Shown here piece by piece: positions 14,028 through 22,562 of a stretch of 64,000 bases of DNA (position 1 is the stretch's first letter; the number at the start of each line of letters is the position of its first letter). Where the stretch lies: contig CBFGUG010000037.1 in assembly GCA_965651905.1 (NCBI GenBank), positions 1 to 64,000 on the forward strand, read 5' to 3'. Source of the DNA: SZUA-265 sp965651905 (lineage in GTDB: Bacteria > Myxococcota_A > Polyangia > Polyangiales > Polyangiaceae). Below the pieces are notes generated by a model. It worked only from the letters and a program-made list of their open reading frames with translations. It was not told the DNA's origin and made no database searches. The position numbers and the translations under genes are program-made.

Positions 14028-16580
14028 GTGCGATCTCTCGCCCGAAGACCACTACCCCTCTGCGCGCTACCCGTGCTCGTCGCGACGTCCGCCCTGACTT
14101 GGAGCGAACTCGCTGTCTCTCAACCCGCTGCGGCCAGCAGCAAACAACCCAGCAGCGAACAACCCAGCAGCGAACAACCCAGCGCGCCGACGCCCGATCC
14201 CAACACCGCCAGGATCACCCCACCCACGCTCCTTCAGTATCAGGCAGCCGAACTCCCCGAACACGTCGAGGTGAAAGAACGCACCGCGGTCGACCTACAA
14301 CTGTCAATCGACGCAGAGGGCAAGGTCGTCGAAGTGACCGTGTTATCCGAGACCACACCCGACTTGCGACGAGCGGCCGCGCAGGCCGCAGCACGTTTTC
14401 TGTTCGAGCCCGCACGCGCTGACGGCACTCCGATCGCCGTGCTGATCCAGTACCGTTATTGGTTCGAACCCACGTCGTCACCAGACGAGGCGACCGCGGG
14501 CAGTGGCGCTCCGCTGGCCGAGTCCCCGCAGCCAACCTCCCCCGCAACTGATTCGGATGCAACGGCCGACGCGAGTTCAGCTGCTGCCAAATCGCCCACT
14601 ACCGAGTCGCCCACTACCGAGTCGCCGCCCGCTGGGGCCGTTCCCAACGGGGACGCAGCCACCACCGAAGACGATGAGATTTACGAAGCCGTGGCCGAGG
14701 TGGAAGCGCCGCCCACGGAACCCACTCGGCGCAGCTTGTCAGGCAAAGCGCTCACCACCACAGCAGGCACGGGGGGTGATCCGCTACGTGCAATCGAGGT
14801 GTTGCCAGGTGTAGCGCGTTCACCCGACGGAGGGGCGCCCATCATTCGCGGCGCCGCCCAACACGAGAGCACGGTATTGCTGGACGGCACCTACATTCCC
14901 CTGCTCTTTCACTTCGGCGCGGTCACCAGCGTGATCCACCCGCGGCTCATCGAACGAGTCGATCTTTATCCAGGGAACTTCTCGAGCCGCTATGGGCGCA
15001 CCGTCGGCGGCATCGTCGAAGCGCGCCTACGAGCGCCGAAAGACGAATTCAGTGCCGTGCTCGACGTCAACTTGATCGACTCGTCGGTGCTCGTCGAAAC
15101 GCCCGTGAGCGACGACGTGGGCATCGCACTGGCTGCACGTCGCAGCAACATCGACTTCGTGTTCGACAACTTCGTCCCCGAAGACGCTTTCAGCGTGGTC
15201 GCCGCCCCACTGTATTGGGACTACCAGGCCATCACACAGGTCGACCTCGGCGACGATTCACACCTTCGCGTGGCCGCTTTCGGCGCGCGCGACGAGCTCA
15301 CGTTGTTGTTCTCCGACCCGAGTCACGCCGATCCGGGTTTGCGTGGCCAAGTCGGCGCGGGACTCGAGTTCCATCGCCTGCAAGTGATGCACGAGATGCC
15401 ACTCGGCGTGGCCACACAGCGGGCCCAGGTCTCCCTCGGCTTGCAAGCCTTGGAGCAGAACATCGGCGCCATCGGCACAGCCTACTTCGACATTTACGAG
15501 TTCGACGCTCGTGCGCAGTGGGACATCCCGTTGACACGCGACGCAGAATTACTCACTGGACTCGACGTCACAGGACAACACCTGGTCGGCGCCTACGACG
15601 GAACCGTCGCCTCAGCCAGTGAGGGCGACTACGACTACCCCGACGGCTCTCGCGCCAACGTGGTGGTCGACGAAACAGCCATCGACATGCTGAGCCCGGC
15701 GCTGTACGCGGAAGCGCGACTGCACGCGACTGACCGTTGGATGCTCATTCCGGGTCTACGCCTCGACTACTACCAGCAGCTCGGCGACGCCACGGTCAAC
15801 CCGCGCTTCAGTCAGCGTTATTCACTGACGAACAGCACCGTTCTAAAAGCGGGGCTCGGCTGGTACTCGCAGCCACCGCAGTACTACGAAGCGTTCGACC
15901 CCATCGGCAACCCCGAGCTTCAACCCTACCACTCGCTACACACCAGCGCGGGCGTCGAGCAGCGGCTGTTCGATGCCGTCGACGTCGAGCTCGAGGCCTT
16001 TTACAAACACCTCTACGATCGCATCGTCGGTACCGAGAACGGCGCGCCGCCCACCTTCGTCAATGACGGCCGAGGCCGCATCTACGGTATGGAGCTCGGT
16101 GCAAGCGTCATCGACCTGCACGGCTTCTCTGGGCAGCTAGCGTACACACTATCGCGCAGCGAACGCCAAGACAGAGACGATGCTTGGCGGCTGTTCGATC
16201 AAGATCAGACCCACGTGCTCAGCCTGGCAGCTGCCTACCGCCTGGGCGCGGGGTGGGAGGTGAGCACGCGCTTTCGCACGGTGAGCGGTAACCCGTCGAC
16301 GCCCGTCACGGGCTCGGTACTCGATGCAGGAAACGGCTCGTACGTCCCAGTCTTCGGTGGCCTCAACAGCGAACGCTCGCCCACCTTTTTGCAACTCGAC
16401 GTGCGAATCCAGAAAGCTTTCCGCATCGGGCGCGGCAGCCTCTCCGTTTACGCCGACGTGCAGAACGTGACTAACGCCGACAACCCCGAAGGTTACTCCT
16501 ACAGCTACGACTACCAAACGAAAGAGTCCGTATCCGCCACCCCCTTCTTCCCCAATCTCGGAATTCGAGGTGAGTTATGA
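14028..16580 (+). CDS. TonB-dependent outer-membrane receptor with N-terminal TonB-C-like domain
   Basis: 850 aa from GTG 14028, preceded by AAGGAG at 6 bp. Order: signal peptide (about 1-32), low-complexity SSEQP repeats, a TonB C-terminal-like domain at about residues 65-147 (VDLQLSIDAEGKVVEVTVLS, RFLFEPARADGTPI), an acidic linker with a candidate TonB box DEIYEAVAEVEAP, a plug domain (IEVLPGVARSPDGGAPIIRG, VDLYPGNFSSRYGR), and a long beta-barrel with many alternating strands and a typical C-terminal end. Such receptors import ligands such as siderophores, cobalamin or oligosaccharides with energy from TonB-ExbB-ExbD, which are encoded next in the same operon. Substrate unknown. Confidence 0.92.
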   Translation: MRSLARRPLPLCALPVLVATSALTWSELAVSQPAAASSKQPSSEQPSSEQPSAPTPDPNTARITPPTLLQYQAAELPEHVEVKERTAVDLQLSIDAEGKVVEVTVLSETTPDLRRAAAQAAARFLFEPARADGTPIAVLIQYRYWFEPTSSPDEATAGSGAPLAESPQPTSPATDSDATADASSAAAKSPTTESPTTESPPAGAVPNGDAATTEDDEIYEAVAEVEAPPTEPTRRSLSGKALTTTAGTGGDPLRAIEVLPGVARSPDGGAPIIRGAAQHESTVLLDGTYIPLLFHFGAVTSVIHPRLIERVDLYPGNFSSRYGRTVGGIVEARLRAPKDEFSAVLDVNLIDSSVLVETPVSDDVGIALAARRSNIDFVFDNFVPEDAFSVVAAPLYWDYQAITQVDLGDDSHLRVAAFGARDELTLLFSDPSHADPGLRGQVGAGLEFHRLQVMHEMPLGVATQRAQVSLGLQALEQNIGAIGTAYFDIYEFDARAQWDIPLTRDAELLTGLDVTGQHLVGAYDGTVASASEGDYDYPDGSRANVVVDETAIDMLSPALYAEARLHATDRWMLIPGLRLDYYQQLGDATVNPRFSQRYSLTNSTVLKAGLGWYSQPPQYYEAFDPIGNPELQPYHSLHTSAGVEQRLFDAVDVELEAFYKHLYDRIVGTENGAPPTFVNDGRGRIYGMELGASVIDLHGFSGQLAYTLSRSERQDRDDAWRLFDQDQTHVLSLAAAYRLGAGWEVSTRFRTVSGNPSTPVTGSVLDAGNGSYVPVFGGLNSERSPTFLQLDVRIQKAFRIGRGSLSVYADVQNVTNADNPEGYSYSYDYQTKESVSATPFFPNLGIRGEL

Positions 16581-17542
16581 ACACCAGTCTTTCAATCACG
16601 TCAGGTCGCGCTTGGCGCCACTCGTCGAAACCGCGCGCTGCTGCGCTCGCCCTTTCGATCGGCTGTTTCGCTTGCGAAGATCCGTTGGTCGATCCGCAAA
16701 CCGTGGTCGATCTGCGGGTGCTCGCTGGGCAGATCAGCGCTGAAGACGATGAACGTCGAGCCACCCTCGAGCCAGGCGAGCGAGCTAACGTTCACTGGCT
16801 GGTCGCGTCCGACGAAGCACAAGACTTCGCGGCGACTTTGGCGTGGTGTCGCATCGAGCCGACGACCCTCGGCGCGCCCGTCTGTGCCGAGGCGCCCTTC
16901 GACGAGCAACAGCTGGAAGGCAATGCATACACCGAGCTGAGCGCCGAATTCACCCTACCCGATGACCTGCAGACGGGCGACGAATGGGCAGCCTGGCTCG
17001 GCGTGTGCGAACGCACCACGCCAGAGTTCGACCCGAGAAGTTCGAGCTTCGACTGCGGATCAGAACGTCCACTCAGCGCCTACCTACGCGCGGCGGTCGG
17101 CGCTGACGACAATCACAACCCCGACTTGAGCGACGACCTGCTCGAAATCGACGGCGAGCCGTGGAGCGCAGCACCACTCGCTGACGCGGGCAGTGAATGC
17201 GCTGAGCTCGACTTGCCGCAGGTCGAGCTCGGCGATCCCGCCAAGATCCGATTCGAGCTCGATGGCGACGACCGTCAGCCCATCGACGCCGACGAAGACG
17301 CGTACAACGCCCAGCCCGCTGAAACGCTCGTGGTCTCACACATGGCAACGTTGCCTGGCCTCGAGCGCGTATTCTCGGCGATCGAACACGACGCTGACGA
17401 CGCGGAGTTCGAGCTCGAGTTCGAACTCGACGAGGACAGCGACCTGCCGCGCGACGGTCGCGTCGTCACCGTCACGCTCATTGCACGGGATGAACGTGGC
17501 GGCGTGGGCTGGATCAACCGCCAGCTGTGCGCCTTACCGTGA
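16577..17542 (+). CDS. Acidic lipoprotein-like protein of the Ton operon
   Basis: 321 aa from ATG 16577, overlapping the receptor stop (ATGA). The N-terminus ends in a lipoprotein-type signal around IGCFAC. The mature part is acidic, all-beta-looking, with several cysteines and a C-terminal pattern DLPRDGRVVTVTLIARDERGG typical of a last beta-sandwich strand pair. No family recognised. Position between receptor and ExbB suggests a surface or periplasmic partner of the receptor, perhaps binding the same ligand. The stop codon lies inside a 19-bp tandem duplication (17525-17568). Confidence 0.75.
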   Translation: MNTSLSITSGRAWRHSSKPRAAALALSIGCFACEDPLVDPQTVVDLRVLAGQISAEDDERRATLEPGERANVHWLVASDEAQDFAATLAWCRIEPTTLGAPVCAEAPFDEQQLEGNAYTELSAEFTLPDDLQTGDEWAAWLGVCERTTPEFDPRSSSFDCGSERPLSAYLRAAVGADDNHNPDLSDDLLEIDGEPWSAAPLADAGSECAELDLPQVELGDPAKIRFELDGDDRQPIDADEDAYNAQPAETLVVSHMATLPGLERVFSAIEHDADDAEFELEFELDEDSDLPRDGRVVTVTLIARDERGGVGWINRQLCALP

Positions 17543-17568
17543 ACTGTGCGTCTTACCGTGAACTGTGC
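17525..17568 (+). repeat. 19-bp tandem duplication spanning a stop codon
   Basis: CTGTGCGCCTTACCGTGAA (17525-17543) is followed by the same 19 bp with one change (17544-17562) and six bases of a third copy. The first copy contains the last codons and TGA stop of the upstream gene. Confidence 0.85.
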
Positions 17569-17638
17569 CACGCGCTCGTCTCACACTGATTCCACAACAA
17601 AGACCAACCAACCCAACCCCAACCAACCCGAGAACATC

Positions 17639-18271
17639 ATGGACATTCAACACACCCTGGCTTCCGTTACCGACCTAGGCACCGCCTGGATCCTATGGGC
17701 ACTCGTCGCGCTGAGCGTGCTCGGCGTCGCGGTGATCATCGAACGCGGCATGTGCTACTTCAGCTCGCGTGACGACATCGACAGCTTGAGCGCTGAGCTC
17801 AGAAAGCTGATCGCGACTGCCGACTGGGAGAGTTGTCGCAAGCTCTTGTCCGAGTCCCCCAGCTTCGAAGCGCGAGTAGCCAGCGCGGCACTGGAGCAAC
17901 CCAACGCCGAGGCCGCCAACGAACACATGCTGAGCGCCACCGAAGGCGTGCGACTCGAGCTCGAACGTTACCTTTCGTTCTTGGCAACGGTCGGCAGCAA
18001 CGCACCCTTCGTCGGGCTGCTCGGCACGGTGATCGGCATCGTCGGCGCGTTTGCGGAGCTCGACGCCAGCAACGGCGCACTGACGGACGGTCTGATGGCA
18101 AGCGTGGGTGAAGCGTTGATCGCCACCGCGGTCGGGTTGCTCGTCGCACTGCCTGCGATTGCGGCGTTCAACGTGTTTCGTCGGATCGTGCAAACTCGCT
18201 TGGCACGCGCTGACGCTCTGCGCCGCAGCGTTCTCGGCACCATGAAGGCCAGAGGGGCAGGTGCCGCATGA
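17639..18271 (+). CDS. exbB: ExbB/TolQ-family proton channel protein
   Basis: 210 aa from ATG 17639; the open frame extends upstream to 17546 through repeat sequence. Three membrane segments are visible: residues about 15-38 (AWILWALVALSVLGVAVIIERG), and two in the C-terminal half, including VGSNAPFVGLLGTVIGIVGAF and ALIATAVGLLVALPAIAAFN, the ExbB/TolQ/MotA signature. ExbB forms the pentameric proton channel that with ExbD energises TonB in the inner membrane. The gene follows the lipoprotein gene by 96 bp and overlaps exbD by 4 bp. The protein is close to the short end of the family. Assignment to ExbB rather than TolQ rests on the neighbouring receptor and tonB. Confidence 0.9.
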   Translation: MDIQHTLASVTDLGTAWILWALVALSVLGVAVIIERGMCYFSSRDDIDSLSAELRKLIATADWESCRKLLSESPSFEARVASAALEQPNAEAANEHMLSATEGVRLELERYLSFLATVGSNAPFVGLLGTVIGIVGAFAELDASNGALTDGLMASVGEALIATAVGLLVALPAIAAFNVFRRIVQTRLARADALRRSVLGTMKARGAGAA

Positions 18272-18696
18272 GCCACGGCGTCAGCGATAACGGTAGCGCC
18301 ATCAGCGATATCAACGTCACGCCGCTGGTCGACGTGATGCTGGTGTTGCTCATCGTGCTGATGGTGACGGCCAGTACGGCAGTCGCCCAAGCCCTCGACG
18401 TCAACTTGCCGACAGCGAGCTCGGGCACCGAACAACAAGCCCCGCTGAACGTGGAGGTCGACAGCCGAGGCGCCTGGACGCTGGATGGCGCTGCGATCGA
18501 CGAGGCACGACTGCGGGGCCGCGTGCAACAGCTCGTCGAGAGCGGGCAAACGCCGTCGGTGGTGATCGCCGCCGATGAGCTCGCTGCTCACAAGCACCTG
18601 GTACGCGTCCTCGACGTGTTGCGCGAGGAGCGTGTGGAGCAGGTCGCCATCGGCGTGCGTCAAGCGCCGCCACAACCCAAGCGCCCTGAGCCATGA
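18268..18696 (+). CDS. exbD: ExbD/TolR-family protein
   Basis: 142 aa. After a short cytoplasmic start comes the signature DINVTPLVDVMLVLLIVLMV (about residues 14-33), with the essential Asp of the single membrane helix, then a periplasmic domain ending in VLDVLREERVEQVAIGV. This is the ExbD/TolR pattern. It partners with ExbB to couple proton flow to TonB. ATGA overlap with exbB and overlap with the likely tonB start support one operon. Length is typical (about 130-145 aa). Confidence 0.92.
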   Translation: MSHGVSDNGSAISDINVTPLVDVMLVLLIVLMVTASTAVAQALDVNLPTASSGTEQQAPLNVEVDSRGAWTLDGAAIDEARLRGRVQQLVESGQTPSVVIAADELAAHKHLVRVLDVLREERVEQVAIGVRQAPPQPKRPEP

Positions 18697-19646
18697 TGCC
18701 CGACCGCAACTTTGGTCGGCAAGGCTCCGATCACGACGCAAGCTCGCACGCTGGACGCAGAGTTTCAGGGCCAGCGCCGAGCCACGCAACGAGTCACCAC
18801 GCGCTGCGAGCGCTGCGCGCCGATCCCGATCGACTACCGATGAACGCACCCTCACAGCCCCCATCCGACAAGCCCGACGGCACGCCGCCCACCTCACGTC
18901 CAGGGTTGCCTGCTGTTGCGCTCGTCGCCAGCGTGGCGGCGCACGTGGGACTGTTCTGGACACTCGTGAACTCGGAGCCGCCATTCACGCCTCGCCTCCC
19001 TCACCCGCCGCCTACGCTCGTCCAGCTCACGCCGCCGCCCGAGCCTGAACCCGAGCCTCCGCCACCCGAGCCCGAGGCTCCTCCCGAGGTCACGCCCGAG
19101 GCAGCACCCCAGCAAGCCAAGCCGCCTCCGCGCTCGCAGCAGGCTCCACGCGCAACCGAAGCGAAGCCAGCTCCCGAGCAACCTCCGTCACCCGTCGCGC
19201 CCATTGCGCTGTCAGGGCTGACCCTCTCGAACGCGGAGTTCAGCGTGCCTACGGGAAGTCCCGGGCCCAGCGGGCCCACGCGAGCGCCAGCTCCCGCAGC
19301 GCCCGCCGCGAAACCTTCGCCCACGCCCAAACCGAGCCAGCCCGCACTGGTCCCGCTGAGCGACCTCTCGAGCAAGCCCAAACCCCCATCCCTCGACGCC
19401 GCTTTGCGTCGACATTATCCCGCGGCACTACGCGCCCGCGGTATCGAAGGGCAAGCGCTCGTGAGGCTCACCCTGGCACCCGCGGGTACGGTTCGCAGCG
19501 TCAGCGTGCTCAGCGAAAGTGAGCCCGGGTTTGGCGCAGCCTGCAAGCAGACGCTAGTGGGAAGTCGCTGGTCCGCCCCTCTCGACCAAACGGGGAAACC
19601 CGTCGGGACCCAAGTGACCTACCGCTGCCGCTTTCGTGTTCAGTGA
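18693..19646 (+). CDS. tonB: TonB energy transducer
   Basis: 317 aa from ATG 18693, which overlaps the exbD stop; an alternative ATG at 18840 would remove a 49-residue N-terminal stretch that has no family match. A single membrane anchor (LPAVALVASVAAHVGLFWTLV) is followed by a long Pro/Glu-rich spacer (PEPEPEPPPPEPEAPPE) and a C-terminal TonB domain at about 233-317 (LRRHYPAALRARGIEGQALV, ending VTYRCRF). The spacer spans the periplasm; the C-terminal domain contacts the TonB box of receptors. The same domain type occurs fused to the receptor at the start of this operon. Confidence 0.93.
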   Translation: MMPDRNFGRQGSDHDASSHAGRRVSGPAPSHATSHHALRALRADPDRLPMNAPSQPPSDKPDGTPPTSRPGLPAVALVASVAAHVGLFWTLVNSEPPFTPRLPHPPPTLVQLTPPPEPEPEPPPPEPEAPPEVTPEAAPQQAKPPPRSQQAPRATEAKPAPEQPPSPVAPIALSGLTLSNAEFSVPTGSPGPSGPTRAPAPAAPAAKPSPTPKPSQPALVPLSDLSSKPKPPSLDAALRRHYPAALRARGIEGQALVRLTLAPAGTVRSVSVLSESEPGFGAACKQTLVGSRWSAPLDQTGKPVGTQVTYRCRFRVQ

Positions 19647-19714
19647 GCCACCGCGGCGCGCCTTTGGCGACGACACGTTCGCTCGCGAGGCACACCCGTG
19701 ACTTGACCCAAGTG

Positions 19715-19731
19715 CGGTTGCGTCGCAACCG
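19715..19731. terminator. Hairpin between convergent tonB and nSTAND-like gene
   Basis: CGGTTGCG / CGCAACCG form a near-perfect 17-nt palindrome in the 91-bp gap between the convergent genes. No T-tract. Confidence 0.4.
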
Positions 19732-19737
19732 TCACAC

Positions 19738-22332
19738 TCAATGCTCCGCGTTCACGCCAGCGCCCGGTGGCTCGGCGGCGGGCGCCAGCCGCGGGGCCGC
19801 TGGAGCTTGCTCGCCTGGTGCCTTTTGCACGGCCGACGGGAACGGAGCGAGCTCACGCGGCGGAGGCGTGATGCGCGGAGCGACTGCAGCGGGGCCCGAC
19901 GGTTCCTGGGCCTGCACCTGCGGAGCCTGGGGCGACTGCGCTTGCTGGACTTGTGCCCGTGCTGCCGCGAGTTCCACACGCACCGCCGCCAGAGCGTCGC
20001 GCGATGCTTTGGCATCGAGCAGCGCCGCGTCATGGGCACGTACGATTTCCTTGTAACGCTGCTCGAGGTTGCTGAGCGCCTGATCCAGGGTTTCGTTGCT
20101 CGACTCCAGCTGTGCAAGCTCGTTTTCGGCCAGGTCCAATTGGGCGATCAGCGATTCGATTTCTCGACGCGTGTCGTCCAGGGAGCGTCGCAGCTCCGCT
20201 TCGCTTGCCAGTAGACGACCGTTGAGCGTGTCCTTTGCGGCGTTCTGCTGGGCCAGCAACTCACTTTCCCCCAGCGCTTCGTCGCGTTCCCTACTCACGC
20301 CAAACAACACCACACCGCCCACGAGCGTGACCAGAGCGGCGAGTCCAACGACGAAGGTCAGGCGCCGTTTGGCGTGCCGGGCTTGCGCTTGTTGCGCCGC
20401 TTGCTCGGTTTCCAGTCGCCTCAGCGCTGCCTGTTCTTCGTCAGCGCTACGCTGCAAGTACTGCTGCACCAGTTCGATCGGATCGATCTGATAGCGCGCA
20501 GCGCCCGAGTTGTTGCGCTCGCTGCCCGAAGCGCCTCGGCGCCGTTGCGCGCGGACGTCGGAAGCTGCGGAGTCTTCAGCCACCGCTCCAGAAGTCACTG
20601 CTCCAGAAGTCACTGCTCCAGAAGTCACTGCTCCAGCTACCAGGCTGGCAGGCTCGATGCCTGCACTGCAGTGCCGCTGCGCCCAATGCGACGTCGGGGT
20701 AACCTCGCTCCACCAGGCTTGTGCCTGTGCGAGCTGCGGCCCTCTCAGCAGCCCAGCACTGCCATCACGCTCGGCGGCAGCTGCAGCGAGCAGTTCGCGA
20801 AGAGTCCTCCCCTGCGCCAGATCGCGAGCGACCCACGCCTCGAAACGCGGCCAGCGTTCGATCAGCAGCGCATGTCCGAGTTCGACCAGCGTGGTGTCGG
20901 GGTCGTTCGGCGCCACCTCCGTGGACTCGGCATCGTACCAACGCAAGAAGCCGCATGTGCCACTGCTGAACGTTCGAAGTAGCGCGCGCAAGCTCTCGTC
21001 AGTCGCGCTGACGTCAACGCCCTGAGCCAGCTGCGCCAGTGTCAGACGTCGCGCTACTGCGGCGCCGCTCCTGCAGTCGACCAGATGGGTGAACACGCGC
21101 TCGGCGAGGAGTCGCTCACTTTCGCGCAGGCCCGTCGCGCCGCTTTCGGGATCGCCCGCAAACAGGTGCTCGGCTTGTCGTGCAATCGCGTTCGGACAGC
21201 CGACTGCCGCGTAGCTGGTCAAGTCGAGCTTGCCGCTGGCCACCGCATGACCCGACATCTGCTCCAGCGCGTGCTGCAGCTCTGCCATCGGGTACGGCCA
21301 GGTCGCGCAGTCTTGCAGCAGCTGCGCCACCAACGCGCGCGACACACTCCAGTTTGCGACGCGCGCGGGCTCGCGGATGATCTGCTCGAACTGCGCAGCG
21401 CTCGGCCGCTCGAGCACCAGGGTGCGCCCCGCGAGTGCACTCCCCAGACCCGCGAACTGACCGCAGCTTCCGAGCTCGGCGTCGCGGATCGCGAGCGCGA
21501 CGTGAAAGCCTGCGTGTCCCCGATTGCGCCCAGTGGCCTCCAGTAGTTGACTGACGAAAGCCTGCGCTGACCTCTCGGGCTGTCGCGTCAGGTTCTCGAA
21601 GTTGTCGATGATCAGAAGTAGCCTCGCGCCTGTCCCCGCGAGCAGGTGCTGAGTGGCCCGAGCAATGGCGTCCGAGGCATCATCCAAGCTCGCAAACACG
21701 AGACCAGCGCGCTCGGCGTTGGCTTGCGAACCGCTCCTGCCGTCGAGTTCGAGCAGCTGCGGGTCTTGGGTGAGCTCCCAGAAGACGTTTTTCAGTGCCT
21801 GGCGTACATCGCGGGTGCTGCTCCCCAGGTCGAACCGCCCAATCAGCCACGGGCGATAGGAGTTATCGTTCGAGGCACGCAACTGCCCGGCCAGGCCCGC
21901 TTCGAGCAACGACGTGCGTCCGCTCTTGCGCGGCCCGACGACGGCCGCGAGGCGCCCTTCGTCCAGCATGTTACGCAGCCGCCGCAGTTCCTCGTCACGG
22001 CCGAAAAAGAACTCGTGATCGCGCTCGGAAAAGTGGCGTAGCCCGACGTATGGCAGCCCGAGGCGACGCGTGTGACTGCGGGCTCGTAACGCCAAGCGAC
22101 TCGACTCGGCAAAAGCTTCTTCACTAGACACGGAGTGCTCGCTAGCCGCGGGCGAAGTCGGTTCGACACGATCGACCTGGGTCGACGTGTCGCCGTCCAC
22201 GGGAGAATTCATCAGCAGTGCACCCGAACTGGGCCGCTCCGCAGATCCCGGCCCCGTCTCAGCGGCGGAGTCGCCTTCGTGCGTTTCGCCAATGGCTGAC
22301 CCCTCATTGTATCGGGCAGACGGCATGGTCAT
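19738..22332 (-). CDS. nSTAND-like NTPase domain with membrane segment and coiled coil
   Basis: 864 aa from ATG 22332, chosen because AGGAG stands 8 bp upstream; a GTG at 22386 is the longer option. An N-terminal disordered stretch leads to GLRHFSERDHEFFFGRDEEL, the entry motif of nSTAND1-type NTPases. The P-loop region reads GPRKSGRTSLL (about 133-143), where the conserved Lys is Arg; the Walker B-like strand is LLLIIDNFENL. A helical regulatory region follows, then a 15-bp repeat-coded linker (GAVTSGAVTSGAV), one membrane segment (FVVGLAALVTLVGGVVLFGV) and a long Glu/Gln/Leu-rich coiled coil, ending in a Pro-rich tail. STAND proteins act as signalling switches; here the altered P-loop suggests weak or no ATP hydrolysis. 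Confidence 0.78.
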   Translation of the reverse strand: MTMPSARYNEGSAIGETHEGDSAAETGPGSAERPSSGALLMNSPVDGDTSTQVDRVEPTSPAASEHSVSSEEAFAESSRLALRARSHTRRLGLPYVGLRHFSERDHEFFFGRDEELRRLRNMLDEGRLAAVVGPRKSGRTSLLEAGLAGQLRASNDNSYRPWLIGRFDLGSSTRDVRQALKNVFWELTQDPQLLELDGRSGSQANAERAGLVFASLDDASDAIARATQHLLAGTGARLLLIIDNFENLTRQPERSAQAFVSQLLEATGRNRGHAGFHVALAIRDAELGSCGQFAGLGSALAGRTLVLERPSAAQFEQIIREPARVANWSVSRALVAQLLQDCATWPYPMAELQHALEQMSGHAVASGKLDLTSYAAVGCPNAIARQAEHLFAGDPESGATGLRESERLLAERVFTHLVDCRSGAAVARRLTLAQLAQGVDVSATDESLRALLRTFSSGTCGFLRWYDAESTEVAPNDPDTTLVELGHALLIERWPRFEAWVARDLAQGRTLRELLAAAAAERDGSAGLLRGPQLAQAQAWWSEVTPTSHWAQRHCSAGIEPASLVAGAVTSGAVTSGAVTSGAVAEDSAASDVRAQRRRGASGSERNNSGAARYQIDPIELVQQYLQRSADEEQAALRRLETEQAAQQAQARHAKRRLTFVVGLAALVTLVGGVVLFGVSRERDEALGESELLAQQNAAKDTLNGRLLASEAELRRSLDDTRREIESLIAQLDLAENELAQLESSNETLDQALSNLEQRYKEIVRAHDAALLDAKASRDALAAVRVELAAARAQVQQAQSPQAPQVQAQEPSGPAAVAPRITPPPRELAPFPSAVQKAPGEQAPAAPRLAPAAEPPGAGVNAEH
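20586..20636 (-). repeat. 15-bp tandem repeat inside the nSTAND-like gene
   Basis: Three exact copies of CTCCAGAAGTCACTG (20586-20630) plus a partial fourth code for the repeated peptide GAVTS. Unit length is a multiple of three, so copy-number change keeps the frame. Confidence 0.9.
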
Positions 22333-22562
22333 CTCGACGACTCCTGTGATGGCATGGAGCGAAGCTGACTTGGTCTGGGCGTCCACGTCCAGCGATCCAG
22401 CCCGCGCAGATCACTCCTACGTGAGCTCTATGTGGCTCATGTGGATAGTTCAGACCCGAACGGACGACGGCCGAACTCGGCGCGCTACACTACGCTGACG
22501 CTGCACTTCACCACCGCTATTTCACCCGAGGATGTCGAGAGGAGTAGAACAGATCGATCACC

